From positions 1-63,552 of the forward strand of contig CBDUYN010000038.1 in the NCBI GenBank assembly GCA_965371445.1: DNA of 63,552 nt, given 5' to 3'. The position numbers and the translations under genes are program-made. The DNA is from DASWIG01 sp965371445. GTDB taxonomy: Bacteria; Acidobacteriota; Thermoanaerobaculia; Multivoradales; J023. This document shows, piece after piece, positions 44,345 through 54,521 of this stretch (position 1 is its first letter; each line of letters opens with the position of its first letter). The notes beneath the pieces were generated by a model that was not told the origin of the DNA, made no database searches, and saw only the letters and a list, made by a program, of their open reading frames with translations.

Positions 44345-45270
44345 TGGCGTGGATCCTTGCCGCGGTCTTCGTCGTCCTCACGGTCGTGGCCTTGCGCTGG
44401 TCGAAGCGTTTCGGTCCCCTGGGCATCGTCGTCGCCGTGATCGTCCTGGCGGCGGTGTTTTTCAAGGTGATCTTTCCAGGCTACGCCCTGCCCGGCGGCC
44501 TGGTGCTGCCTGGAATCGCCATGGCGGTCGCGTCCTCGCCCTACCCGCTGCCGCTGCCGGCCACTGCGTTCTGGACCTTCATGGGGCTGATCGTGATCGC
44601 CGGCCTGGTGGCCGTGACCAGCGACGACGCCTGGATGCGGGCGTTTTTCGCCCCGATCCTCCGCTTCCTGCGGGGTGACGTCGGGGCGATCCCGGATCCG
44701 GTCCGCCTGGGGGTGCTCTACGCCGTGATTCCCCTGGGCGTGGGTTTCCTGATTCTCCGGGGTTTCATGCCCTCGGCCGGCGCCCCCATCGAGCCGCGCC
44801 AGGCCCATCCCACCCTGCGCTACGACGAGACCTGGGAGAACCCGCTGCGCAACCCCGACAGCGCGCGCCTGGAGGCTTTCGCCGCCCGGGAGGGTCTCGG
44901 GGAGGCGCCGCGCGACGAGCTTGTCGAACGCTTCCGCGAGGCGGCTCTGGGCGAGGGGCGTCATCTCTACGGCCAGTACTGCTCGCCTTGCCACGGCGGC
45001 AAGGTCGATGGCACGGGCCTCATGGCAAGGGGCTTTCGCCTGCAGCCGGCGGACTTCACCGACCCGGGCACCATCGCCACCCTGGTGGAAGGCTACGCCT
45101 ACCAGCGCATCGTCGACGGCGGCATCGGTCTGCCCACGGCCGGCACCCCGTGGGACTCGGCCATGCCGAAGTGGAAGGACGATCTCGACGACGAGCAGAT
45201 CTACAAGATCCTGCTCGCGGAGTACGACCTGGCGGGGGTCTCCCCGCGTGTTCCGGAGAAGCTGGAATGA
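44344..45270 (+). CDS. Membrane-anchored monohaem cytochrome c
   Basis: 308 aa, ATG overlapping the previous stop (TGATG). About four N-terminal helices (residues 2-18, 25-45, 70-90, 120-140) precede a cytochrome c domain with CSPCH and the late block 'SAMPKWKDDLDDEQIYKILLAEYDLAG', like the 15837 protein. The C-terminus overlaps the next gene by 4 bp. It is the probable link between the bd-like subunit and the periplasmic cytochromes of module 2. Confidence 0.8.
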   Translation: MAWILAAVFVVLTVVALRWSKRFGPLGIVVAVIVLAAVFFKVIFPGYALPGGLVLPGIAMAVASSPYPLPLPATAFWTFMGLIVIAGLVAVTSDDAWMRAFFAPILRFLRGDVGAIPDPVRLGVLYAVIPLGVGFLILRGFMPSAGAPIEPRQAHPTLRYDETWENPLRNPDSARLEAFAAREGLGEAPRDELVERFREAALGEGRHLYGQYCSPCHGGKVDGTGLMARGFRLQPADFTDPGTIATLVEGYAYQRIVDGGIGLPTAGTPWDSAMPKWKDDLDDEQIYKILLAEYDLAGVSPRVPEKLE

Positions 45271-47024
45271 GCCACCGTTGCGCCGGAGGCGCACCAAACC
45301 ACCACAGCGCCAGCCCTCTTGTCCCCCCCTTTAGGAAAGGGGGGTTAGGGGGGATTTGCCTCGCGTTCCTCCTGGCCGCTCCCCCCCTCCCCGCCCAGGA
45401 GAGCGACGCCTACGACATGACGCGGCTGGCTGAGCGCAAGGAGCAGTTCCCGGCCGGCGAGGCGGCCCTTGCGCTCGGCGCCGACGTCTACCGCAAGCGC
45501 TGCGCCTTCTGCCACGGCGACGAAGGCGCCGGCGACGGCGGCGCGGCGCCCTACCTCGAGCCGCGTCCCCGCGACTTCACCCTGGGGCTCTTCAAGTTCC
45601 GTTCCACCCAGACCGGCGAGCTGCCCACCGACGAGGACCTCTTCCGCACGATCTCGCGGGGCTTGCCGGGCACCACCATGCCGGCCTGGGGCGAGCCGCC
45701 GTTCGTGCTGCCGGAGGCCGAGCGCTGGGCCGTGGTCCATTACTTGAAGAAAATCTCCACCGAGGACTTCGAGGACCCGGACTTCAACCCCTACGACTAT
45801 CTCGTCGAGATCCCGTCCGAGGTTCCGGAGTGTACGCCCGAGCGCACGGCTGAGGGCGAGGCCATCTACAGCGACGAGTCCAAGGGCGGTTGCGGCAAGT
45901 GCCACGGCGTGCGCGGACGTGGCGACGGCGCCGAGGCCGGAACGCAGCGTGACGACTGGGGAGACCGGATCTTTCCCACCGACCAGTCGCGGCCGTGGAC
46001 GATGCGCAACGGCACCAGCCGACGCGATCTCTTCCGTTCGTTTTCCACCGGTTTGAACGGTACCCCGATGCCGGGTTTCGGCGAGACCCTGTCGGTGGAG
46101 CAGCGCTGGGCCGTGGTGTGCTACGTGGAGTCGCTGATGTACCACTCGGAGTCGGCCGGCGAGGTGGTCCTGGTGGCGCGCCGCACCGACGGCGAGCTGC
46201 CGGCGGACCCCGACGACGCGTTCTGGCAGGAGCAGCTGGTGCTCGACGTCCCCCTGGCGGGCCAGGTGGTGGCGACGCCGCGCCTGGCGCTCCCGGCCAT
46301 CGACCTGGTGAGCGTCCGTGCCGCCTACAACGACGACGAGATGGCGTTTCACTTCACCTGGAACGACCGCTTCAAGAACGTCACCGCTCCGGACGAGGAC
46401 CGCTGGGTACCGGAGCTCGATGAACCCGGCGCCTTCGTGACCGCGCGGGAGATCTGGCGACGCCGCGGCGGCGCCTTCCGCGACCGTCTCGAGATCCAGC
46501 TCCCGGTCAAACCCTCGGACGGCCCCGACAAGCCCTTCCTCTACATGGGCTCGCCCAGCGCCCCGGTCCACCTGTGGACCTGGAACGCGGACTGGAACGA
46601 GGACGAGAGAACCGCCGAGGAACGCGGGGCGCGGGGCTACGGCTCGGGGCCTGAGAGCCAGCCGGAGGAGAGCCAGGCCCTCGCCGGACGGGCGGTCTAC
46701 GAGGACGGTCAGTGGCGCCTGGTACTGAAGCGTTGGCGGAGGACGGAGGACGTGCGCGGCGACACCCAGTTCGAGACCGACCGCCTCATTCCCTTCGCCG
46801 TCCACGCCTGGGACGGCGGCAACGGCGAGGAGGGCCTCTTGGGCTCGATCTCGTCCTGGTACTACGTGGTGCTCGTCGGCAGGACCGATCCGCGGGGCTA
46901 CGGCTGGGCCCTCCTCGGGACCGTGCTGACGTTGGCCCTGATGGCCGGGTGCGTGCGCAAGGCGCAAGCCGTGGCGTCCGCGTCCGAAGAACCTGAATCA
47001 TCGGCGAAAGGAGAGACCCCATGA
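45267..47024 (+). CDS. Dihaem cytochrome c/EB_dh fusion with repeat-built signal peptide, membrane-anchored
   Basis: 585 aa. ATG 45267 is coupled to the upstream stop. The N-terminus comes from two repeats: HRCAGGAPN from the GCGCCGGAGGCGC family and PPFRKGGLGG from the CCCCCCTTTAGG family. A short hydrophobic core (ICLAFLLAAPPLPA) follows. The haem motifs are CAFCH and CGKCH. The C-terminal half is an EB_dh/NxrC-like domain (about 310-545) with a final anchor (LLGTVLTLALMAGCV). It is paralogous to 16823 and 30608. Export depends on whether the altered signal still works. Confidence 0.8.
   Translation: MSHRCAGGAPNHHSASPLVPPFRKGGLGGICLAFLLAAPPLPAQESDAYDMTRLAERKEQFPAGEAALALGADVYRKRCAFCHGDEGAGDGGAAPYLEPRPRDFTLGLFKFRSTQTGELPTDEDLFRTISRGLPGTTMPAWGEPPFVLPEAERWAVVHYLKKISTEDFEDPDFNPYDYLVEIPSEVPECTPERTAEGEAIYSDESKGGCGKCHGVRGRGDGAEAGTQRDDWGDRIFPTDQSRPWTMRNGTSRRDLFRSFSTGLNGTPMPGFGETLSVEQRWAVVCYVESLMYHSESAGEVVLVARRTDGELPADPDDAFWQEQLVLDVPLAGQVVATPRLALPAIDLVSVRAAYNDDEMAFHFTWNDRFKNVTAPDEDRWVPELDEPGAFVTAREIWRRRGGAFRDRLEIQLPVKPSDGPDKPFLYMGSPSAPVHLWTWNADWNEDERTAEERGARGYGSGPESQPEESQALAGRAVYEDGQWRLVLKRWRRTEDVRGDTQFETDRLIPFAVHAWDGGNGEEGLLGSISSWYYVVLVGRTDPRGYGWALLGTVLTLALMAGCVRKAQAVASASEEPESSAKGETP
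45272..45357. repeat. Two different mobile repeats stacked in a signal-peptide coding region
   Basis: 45272-45303 is one unit of the TGCGCCGGAGGCGCACCAA family (see 23371). 45321-45357 is one unit of the CCCCCCTTTAGGAAAGGGGGG family (see 1231). Together with the link between them they account for nearly all sequence between the start codon and the hydrophobic core. Confidence 0.8.
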
Positions 47025-47806
47025 AAGGACTGAAGATCGTACTGTTGAGCTTGCTCCTGCTCGCGGCGGCGGTTCCCGCGGCCGCCCAGACGACCGGTTA
47101 CGTAGGCGGCGACGTGGAAGGCGGCGCCAAGATCACCGGCAAGGTGACGTGGTCGGGAGCGAAGCCGGCGCTCGAAGCCTTCGCCATCAACAAGAACCCC
47201 GAGGTGTGCGACACGGGCGGCGGCGGCAAACGTTCGTCGAACCGGCTCGTCATCGGCAAGGGCGGCGGCGTCGCCAACGCGGTGGTCTATCTCGAGGGAG
47301 TCACCGCGGGCAAGCCCATGCCGGCGGAAGCCGTCACGCTCGACCAGAAGGGTTGCCGCTACGATCCCCACATCGTCCTCGTGCCGAAGAAGGCCGAGCT
47401 TACGATGAGCAGTAGCGACGCCATCCTGCACAACATCCACATGTTCGGCGCCGCGGTCTACAACCTCCCCTTCCCCGACCAGGACACGGTGGCCAAGAAG
47501 ATGCGCAAGGGCGGCCTCGTGCGGATCCAGTGCGACGCGGGCCACGGCTGGATGAGCGCCTACGCCTGGGTGATCAGTCATCCCTACTACGCGCTCACCG
47601 ACGAGAACGGCGCTTTTACCCTGACCGACGTTCCCCCCGGCAAGTACACGATCAAGATGTGGCACGAGAGCTGGGAGGTGGCGGAGAAGATCGAAAAAGA
47701 CGGCGTGGTGACCGGCTACGACTTCAAGGACCCGGTCGAGCAGACGAAGGAGGTCGAGGTGGCCTCGGGCGGCAGCGCCGGCGTGGATTTTTCGCTGTCG
47801 CAGTAG
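47021..47806 (+). CDS. Periplasmic cupredoxin, second copy
   Basis: 261 aa, signal peptide (to AAAQ), GGAGAG upstream, 4-bp overlap. Copper ligands are His in 'ILHNIHMF' and C-x3-H-x2-M in 'CDAGHGWM', giving a full type-1 site with one residue more between Cys and His than in the 11970 paralogue. A C-terminal carboxypeptidase-regulatory-like fold (VPPGKYTIKMWHESWEVAEK) follows. It is the copper electron carrier of module 2. Confidence 0.8.
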   Translation: MKGLKIVLLSLLLLAAAVPAAAQTTGYVGGDVEGGAKITGKVTWSGAKPALEAFAINKNPEVCDTGGGGKRSSNRLVIGKGGGVANAVVYLEGVTAGKPMPAEAVTLDQKGCRYDPHIVLVPKKAELTMSSSDAILHNIHMFGAAVYNLPFPDQDTVAKKMRKGGLVRIQCDAGHGWMSAYAWVISHPYYALTDENGAFTLTDVPPGKYTIKMWHESWEVAEKIEKDGVVTGYDFKDPVEQTKEVEVASGGSAGVDFSLSQ

Positions 47807-47813
47807 GGAAACG

Positions 47814-48833
47814 ATGAAGAGCTCTCTGGCCAAGGTGGCCTTGTTCGTCCTGGTGATCCTCGGCGTTTTCGTCTATGTCGCCGAGGTCCTGACCGCGATG
47901 AGCGGCGGCGGTGGCGTGAGCGCTCCCGGCGCCGGCGCCGAGGCGACACCCGAGGCCGGGGAGGCCCTGTTTCTCGGCAAGGCGAAGTGCTACACGTGTC
48001 ATTCGGTGGGGGAGAAGGGCTCGGCGATCCGCGGACCCAACCTCGGGGAGCCGGGTCCTCTCGGCACTCCCATGGGCCAGCGCGCCGAGGAGCGCGCCAG
48101 GGAGCGCGCCGCCGCCACCGGCGCCAGCTTCAGCGCCACCGACTACCTGCTGGAGTCCCTCATCGATCCCAACGCCTACGTGGTGGAGGGCTTCAAGCCG
48201 GAGATGCCGGTGATCATCCGTCCGCCGATCGCGCTCGCGGCGACGGAGGTCCAGGCCGTCGTGACCTACTTGCAGTCGCTGGGCGGCGAGGCCGCGAGCG
48301 CCCAGATCGAGCAGTCGCCGTTCTGGCAGGCGGTGGCGGCGGGAGCGGCCGAGGCCGCGGCGGGCGAGCCTTTCGAGCCCTACCTCGAGGGCGATCCGGA
48401 GATGGGACGCGAGATCTTCTTCGGCGAGACGGCCGATTGTGACAAGTGTCACGTGGTCTATGGCGAGGGCGGGCTTGTGGGTCCCGACCTGTCGTCGATC
48501 GCCGCCACCCGGAGCGTCAAGTACATCGTGGAGTCGGTCCTCGATCCGGCCGCGGTGATCGCCAGCGGCTTCGAGCAGACGGCGTTGTCGCTCGCCGACT
48601 GGACCGAGATCAGCGGAGTGGTGAGAAGCGAGACCGACGAAGAGCTGGTGCTCGCGGACTCGACGGGGGCGCTGCACACGATCTCCAAGGACGAGATCGA
48701 CGACAGGTCGCTTCAGCCGGGCTCGCCGATGCCCTACAACTTCGCAGAGCTCGTCACGGTCAGCGAGTTTCATGATCTGCTGGCTTTTCTCTTGACGCTC
48801 ACGGGAGAGGAGGTGGGAGCGGAGAAGGGCTGA
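47814..48833 (+). CDS. Membrane-anchored dihaem cytochrome c, second copy
   Basis: 339 aa. An N-terminal membrane helix (about residues 7-27) is followed by two haem domains, CYTCH and CDKCH, similar to the 14770 protein. It has an added C-terminal beta-rich segment (TEISGVVRSETDEELVLADSTG) of the kind found after haems in planctomycete-like cytochromes. It is the last gene of module 2. The 74 bp to the convergent gene hold no clear terminator. Confidence 0.8.
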   Translation: MKSSLAKVALFVLVILGVFVYVAEVLTAMSGGGGVSAPGAGAEATPEAGEALFLGKAKCYTCHSVGEKGSAIRGPNLGEPGPLGTPMGQRAEERARERAAATGASFSATDYLLESLIDPNAYVVEGFKPEMPVIIRPPIALAATEVQAVVTYLQSLGGEAASAQIEQSPFWQAVAAGAAEAAAGEPFEPYLEGDPEMGREIFFGETADCDKCHVVYGEGGLVGPDLSSIAATRSVKYIVESVLDPAAVIASGFEQTALSLADWTEISGVVRSETDEELVLADSTGALHTISKDEIDDRSLQPGSPMPYNFAELVTVSEFHDLLAFLLTLTGEEVGAEKG

Positions 48834-48907
48834 AGCCCAGCGTTGCATTGGATCCGGTGTAGGGCAGCCTCTTCGGCGGCCTTGAGGAGGGCTCGCGGGC
48901 GAGGCGC

Positions 48908-50407
48908 TCAACGAGAGCCGGCGCCACCCGCCGGGTGGAACGGGCAGCGTCGGCGCGGCGCCGACGCTCCCTCACCCAGAAACGCTCGAACGTGCTCCGC
49001 TGCGACGACGCCGACCGAGGACTGCCGCGCCTTCTTCTCGGCCCGCAACCGCACGCTCTCGCGCAACGTCTCGTCGTCGATCGTCGCCGCCAGCTCTGTC
49101 GCCTCCGGGCTCCATCTCGGACGAAGGCCGTCCGCGGCCTGGCCGGGACCGGCTCCACCCTCGGCGCTCGTGCCGTGGCCCGCCGGGCAGAGCTTGTCGG
49201 TGGCCGCCGCCACGATGCTCTCGGTGATCACGGTATGGCCCCGCTCCTGGGCGTAGCGCAGGATGGCCAAGCGTGCCATGCCCCGAACGAACTCCGGGAT
49301 GCGCTCCATACGCTCTTCCGCCTGGTGCGTCCAACTCGTGGTGGCCCGGGCGATGCGCTCGACCGGCGGCACGTGCTCGCGCTGGCTCAGGAGCACCGCG
49401 CAGCCGGCGTCCTCCAGGAGGTGCTCGGCGTTGCCGCCGATGTCGAGCTCGTCGTCGGCGTGGATGCCCAGCTTGCCGAGGACGAGAAGGCTCGGCTCGG
49501 TTTTATCGACGTATTTCCCGATCACCTCGTGGGGCTTGCCGTCGAGGAGCTCGGTCACAACCTCGACGCCGTAGTCGGCGGCGATCGAGCGCGAGACGTC
49601 GAGGTGGCCCTGGTAGATCTTCGCCAGCCCGGCGTCGATGATGTCCTCGTGGAGCTTTTCCTGCTCCTCGAAACGGAAGACCCGGCCCGCCTCCGCCGAA
49701 AGAACCTTCGCGATGCGGTTGAAGGCGACGTAGTGGTAGTAGGGATCGTAGGCCGAGACCACGTGGACCGCGACGTCCCATTCCCGGGCCAGGGCGAGGG
49801 CGCTCAAGAGCCCGCCATAGGCGCGCGCCGAGCCGTCGACGGCGGCGACGACGGGCCCACTTGCGAGGTCGTTCGTGGCGTCCTTGATCACCAGCGTGTC
49901 GATCGCCGAGCGCCGTACGACCCGCCGGCAGACCGTGCCGAGCCGTGCGCCGGGCACTGCCCCCAGGCCCTGTGCCCCCAGCACCAGGAGGTCGTACTTC
50001 GTCGAGTTGGCCTCGCGCGTCATCTCGCGATAGTTCTTGCCCTCCAGGGAGCACCGCCGGTAGCTCAGCTCCGCCCGGCGGCAGGTTTCCTCGGCCTGGT
50101 CGAGGTAGGAGTCGGTGATCACCCCGAGGCCTTTCGTGATGAGGTTGTCGTGGACGTCGCGCTGACGTTCCAGCTCCTCTTCTTCGCGATATTTCTCGGG
50201 GAGCCCGCCCTCCATCGCCCGAAAGCGTAGGTCGTGCATCTTGGCGGCGTAGACGTGGGCGCCGGTCACCGCCGAGCCCCACAACCGTCCGAGGGCGGCG
50301 GCTTCGACGACGCCGCGGTTCGAGAGGTCGGAGGCATCGACGGCCACCAGGATGGAGTGGTATTCGCCCAGAGGCGTCGGGGTCAGGTCTTGTTGCTCGC
50401 TGGTCAT
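48908..50407 (-). CDS. Tandem universal stress protein with PCP_red-like C-terminal domain
   Basis: 499 aa. Two Usp folds (about residues 17-160, starting ILVAVDASDLSNRG, and about 175-320, starting VVAAVDGSARAYGG) are followed by a small helical domain, 'RIPEFVRGMARLAILRYAQERGHTVITESIV', like the light-independent protochlorophyllide reductase C-terminal domain. The tail near the stop is Arg/Ala-rich and may be extended. The promoter carries the respiratory palindrome so close to the ATG that the transcript may be nearly leaderless. Confidence 0.78.
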   Translation of the reverse strand: MTSEQQDLTPTPLGEYHSILVAVDASDLSNRGVVEAAALGRLWGSAVTGAHVYAAKMHDLRFRAMEGGLPEKYREEEELERQRDVHDNLITKGLGVITDSYLDQAEETCRRAELSYRRCSLEGKNYREMTREANSTKYDLLVLGAQGLGAVPGARLGTVCRRVVRRSAIDTLVIKDATNDLASGPVVAAVDGSARAYGGLLSALALAREWDVAVHVVSAYDPYYHYVAFNRIAKVLSAEAGRVFRFEEQEKLHEDIIDAGLAKIYQGHLDVSRSIAADYGVEVVTELLDGKPHEVIGKYVDKTEPSLLVLGKLGIHADDELDIGGNAEHLLEDAGCAVLLSQREHVPPVERIARATTSWTHQAEERMERIPEFVRGMARLAILRYAQERGHTVITESIVAAATDKLCPAGHGTSAEGGAGPGQAADGLRPRWSPEATELAATIDDETLRESVRLRAEKKARQSSVGVVAAEHVRAFLGEGASAPRRRCPFHPAGGAGSR

Positions 50408-50415
50408 GCCACGTT

Positions 50416-50457
50416 TCTAGCGAAGCCTGTGCGGCGGCTGCCATGACAGCGGTCATA
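50416..50457 (-). promoter_or_regulatory. Universal stress gene promoter with FNR/CRP-like palindrome
   Basis: On the minus strand TATGACCGCTGTCATG (50457-50442) is followed after 22 nt by TAGAAA as -10. The predicted start site then falls within a few bases of the ATG at 50407. The region 50408-50560 otherwise holds only a short gene-like tail on the minus strand (GALGDAFAVPVDFI before a stop) that I cannot assign. Confidence 0.55.
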
Positions 50458-50560
50458 TGAAGTCCACCGGGACGGCGAAGGCGTCTCCCAGCGCCCCGAT
50501 CAGCGAGCCTCTGCTTGCCCTTGGTCGGGGTTTCTTCGTCGAAGACAAGGGCAAGCTCTG

Positions 50561-51319
50561 CTAGCAGCCCTCGGGGGCCGGCAGGCGGGCACCCGCGGGC
50601 AGGGGCAGGTCGATCAGCTTGCCGAGCTCGAAGACGAAGGGGATCTCGGGACTGAGCCATGCGGAGTGGGTCTCGTTCCACAGCCCTTCCGCGGACGTGC
50701 CCAGGCATTCGGCCATCAACGCCACCTCGCCGAGCTCCACCCGGAGCGGCCAGGCCTCGGCCGCCGGACGTGACGTCTTGATCGGCCGCAGCTTGTGGTC
50801 CCACACGGCGTAGCCGCGCCGGCGGTGGCAGAAATGCTCGACCGTCTGCTCCCAGGAGCCGAAGCGCGGTCCCGGTCCCGTCGGAGGGTTGCCGAGGCGG
50901 GCCACCACCTCGAGGCGGCGGCGGCATTCGACCGACCAGCTCCAGGAGTCGCGATGCGGATCGTTCGTGGGAGCGGGATAGGAAAACGACGCCGCGGTGG
51001 CCGGCTGGCGTCCCAGGTGGCGCGACACCGGCGCCACCCAGAAGGGGACGAGCGTCCGCAGGAAAAGCACCGAGGCGACGTCCGAGTCGTCGAAGACGTA
51101 GAGCCGCAGGTTCATCTGCGGATAGGAGAGGCGCGGGAAGGGCATCGCGGAGCGATGGAGGCCGCTGACCCGAAAGAGCAGCGCCGAGGCGAAGACCCAC
51201 TCCTCCTCCTCCCACCTGTGGACCTCGTAGCGCAGAGGGTGAGGCAGCTCCGGAGCGGCCGGGAGCGGCAGCGCCCAGTTGAGGTAGAGGCAGTCGCGAG
51301 CCAGGGTACGCAGTTGCAT
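50561..51319 (-). CDS. DUF2071-like protein
   Basis: 252 aa, no signal. The opening 'DCLYLNWALPLPAAPELPHPLRYEVHRW' and later 'RLSYPQMNLRLYV' and 'VPFWVAPVSRHLGRQP' fit the DUF2071/COG3361 family of unknown function. It is transcribed away from the CsgG-like gene. The role is unknown. Confidence 0.65.
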   Translation of the reverse strand: MQLRTLARDCLYLNWALPLPAAPELPHPLRYEVHRWEEEEWVFASALLFRVSGLHRSAMPFPRLSYPQMNLRLYVFDDSDVASVLFLRTLVPFWVAPVSRHLGRQPATAASFSYPAPTNDPHRDSWSWSVECRRRLEVVARLGNPPTGPGPRFGSWEQTVEHFCHRRRGYAVWDHKLRPIKTSRPAAEAWPLRVELGEVALMAECLGTSAEGLWNETHSAWLSPEIPFVFELGKLIDLPLPAGARLPAPEGC

Positions 51320-51457
51320 CGAAGGAATCTTATCCCGAGCGGGGCGACGTTGGCTCCCGGATGCTCTATAATCGAGGAAGAGGAATCACTCCAGAGAGCT
51401 CGGGCCGGTGTCGCCGGCTTTCTCGAGACCCAACACTCACATGAAGGAGAAGAAGCG

Positions 51458-52372
51458 ATGCGTCCTATCCTGAACAGAATCGTCCCGATCCTTGTCCTGG
51501 CGGTCCTGCTGCCTGTCGCGGCCGCGGCCCAGGGCGGGCTGCGCTACACCGTCACCGTGACCAAGTTCGAGAACAAGGCCGGCTGGCACGGCAGCTGGGA
51601 CATCGGCAACGCCTGGGGAACCGTCTTCACGGATCTGCTCAACCAGAGCGGCAAGTTCATCGTCCTCGCCGAGAGCGACATGCGCGGCGAGTCCATGCGC
51701 GAGCAGGACCTCGGCGCTTCCGGACGCACGGCCGGAGGCGGCAAGACCCCGGTCACCGGCCAGATGACCCCGGCCCAGCTCCTCGTCAAGGGCGCCATCA
51801 CCCACGTCCAGCACGACGTCGCGGGCGGCGGCGGCGGCGTGCGCATCAAGGGCTTCCGGGTCGGCGGCAAGAAAGGCAAGTCGGAGATCAACGTCACGAT
51901 CTACATGGTCGACTCGACCACCGGCCAGGTCGTGGCGTCGACGAGCGTCGTCGGCACGGCGAAGCAGAAGGGAGCCAAGGTCGGCTACTCGACCGGCAGC
52001 TGGGGCGCCGCTTTCGGCGGCCACAAGGACGACAACCTCGGCAAGGCCGTCGCCGACGCCTGCGCCCAGGGCGTCGACTGGCTCACCGGACAGCTCGGCG
52101 GCGTCCCGTGGTCAGGCTCGGTCGTCATGGTCAAGGACGGCAAGGTCTACGTCAACCGCGGTACCCGCGAAGGCGTCAGCCAGGGACAGATCTTCGTCGT
52201 CGGCACCAGGGAGGTGCTCCGTGACCCCGACACCGGCGAGGTGCTCGACGAGAGCGTCACCGAGATCGCCCGATTGAAGGCGACGACGGTCAAGGAGAAG
52301 CTCTCGATCTGCGACGTGATTTCGGGCAGCGCGGCCAAGGTCCGCAAGGGCCACGGCGTCGGCCTGCCCTGA
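51458..52372 (+). CDS. CsgG-like secreted protein
   Basis: 304 aa from ATG 51458 (GAAGGAGAAG upstream). A signal peptide to AAAQG is followed by the CsgG/HfaB core: 'VTVTKFENKAGWHGSWDIGNAWGTVFTDLLNQSGKFIVLAESD', then 'LLVKGAITHVQHD' and 'VTIYMVDSTTGQVVASTSVVGTAKQKG'. A C-terminal OB/SH3-like part (VVMVKDGKVYVNRGTREGVSQGQIFVV) completes it. It lacks a lipobox Cys, so it is probably periplasmic rather than an outer-membrane curli pore. It lies 72 nt before a kinase gene. Confidence 0.75.
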   Translation: MRPILNRIVPILVLAVLLPVAAAAQGGLRYTVTVTKFENKAGWHGSWDIGNAWGTVFTDLLNQSGKFIVLAESDMRGESMREQDLGASGRTAGGGKTPVTGQMTPAQLLVKGAITHVQHDVAGGGGGVRIKGFRVGGKKGKSEINVTIYMVDSTTGQVVASTSVVGTAKQKGAKVGYSTGSWGAAFGGHKDDNLGKAVADACAQGVDWLTGQLGGVPWSGSVVMVKDGKVYVNRGTREGVSQGQIFVVGTREVLRDPDTGEVLDESVTEIARLKATTVKEKLSICDVISGSAAKVRKGHGVGLP

Positions 52373-52444
52373 ATCGATCCGCTTGTCTTCGACGCAGAGG
52401 GATCCACTCCGACACGAAGGGCGTGAAAGACCCGGGAGATCATC

Positions 52445-54514
<2,070 letters not shown>

Positions 54515-54521
54515 TGCTCCT

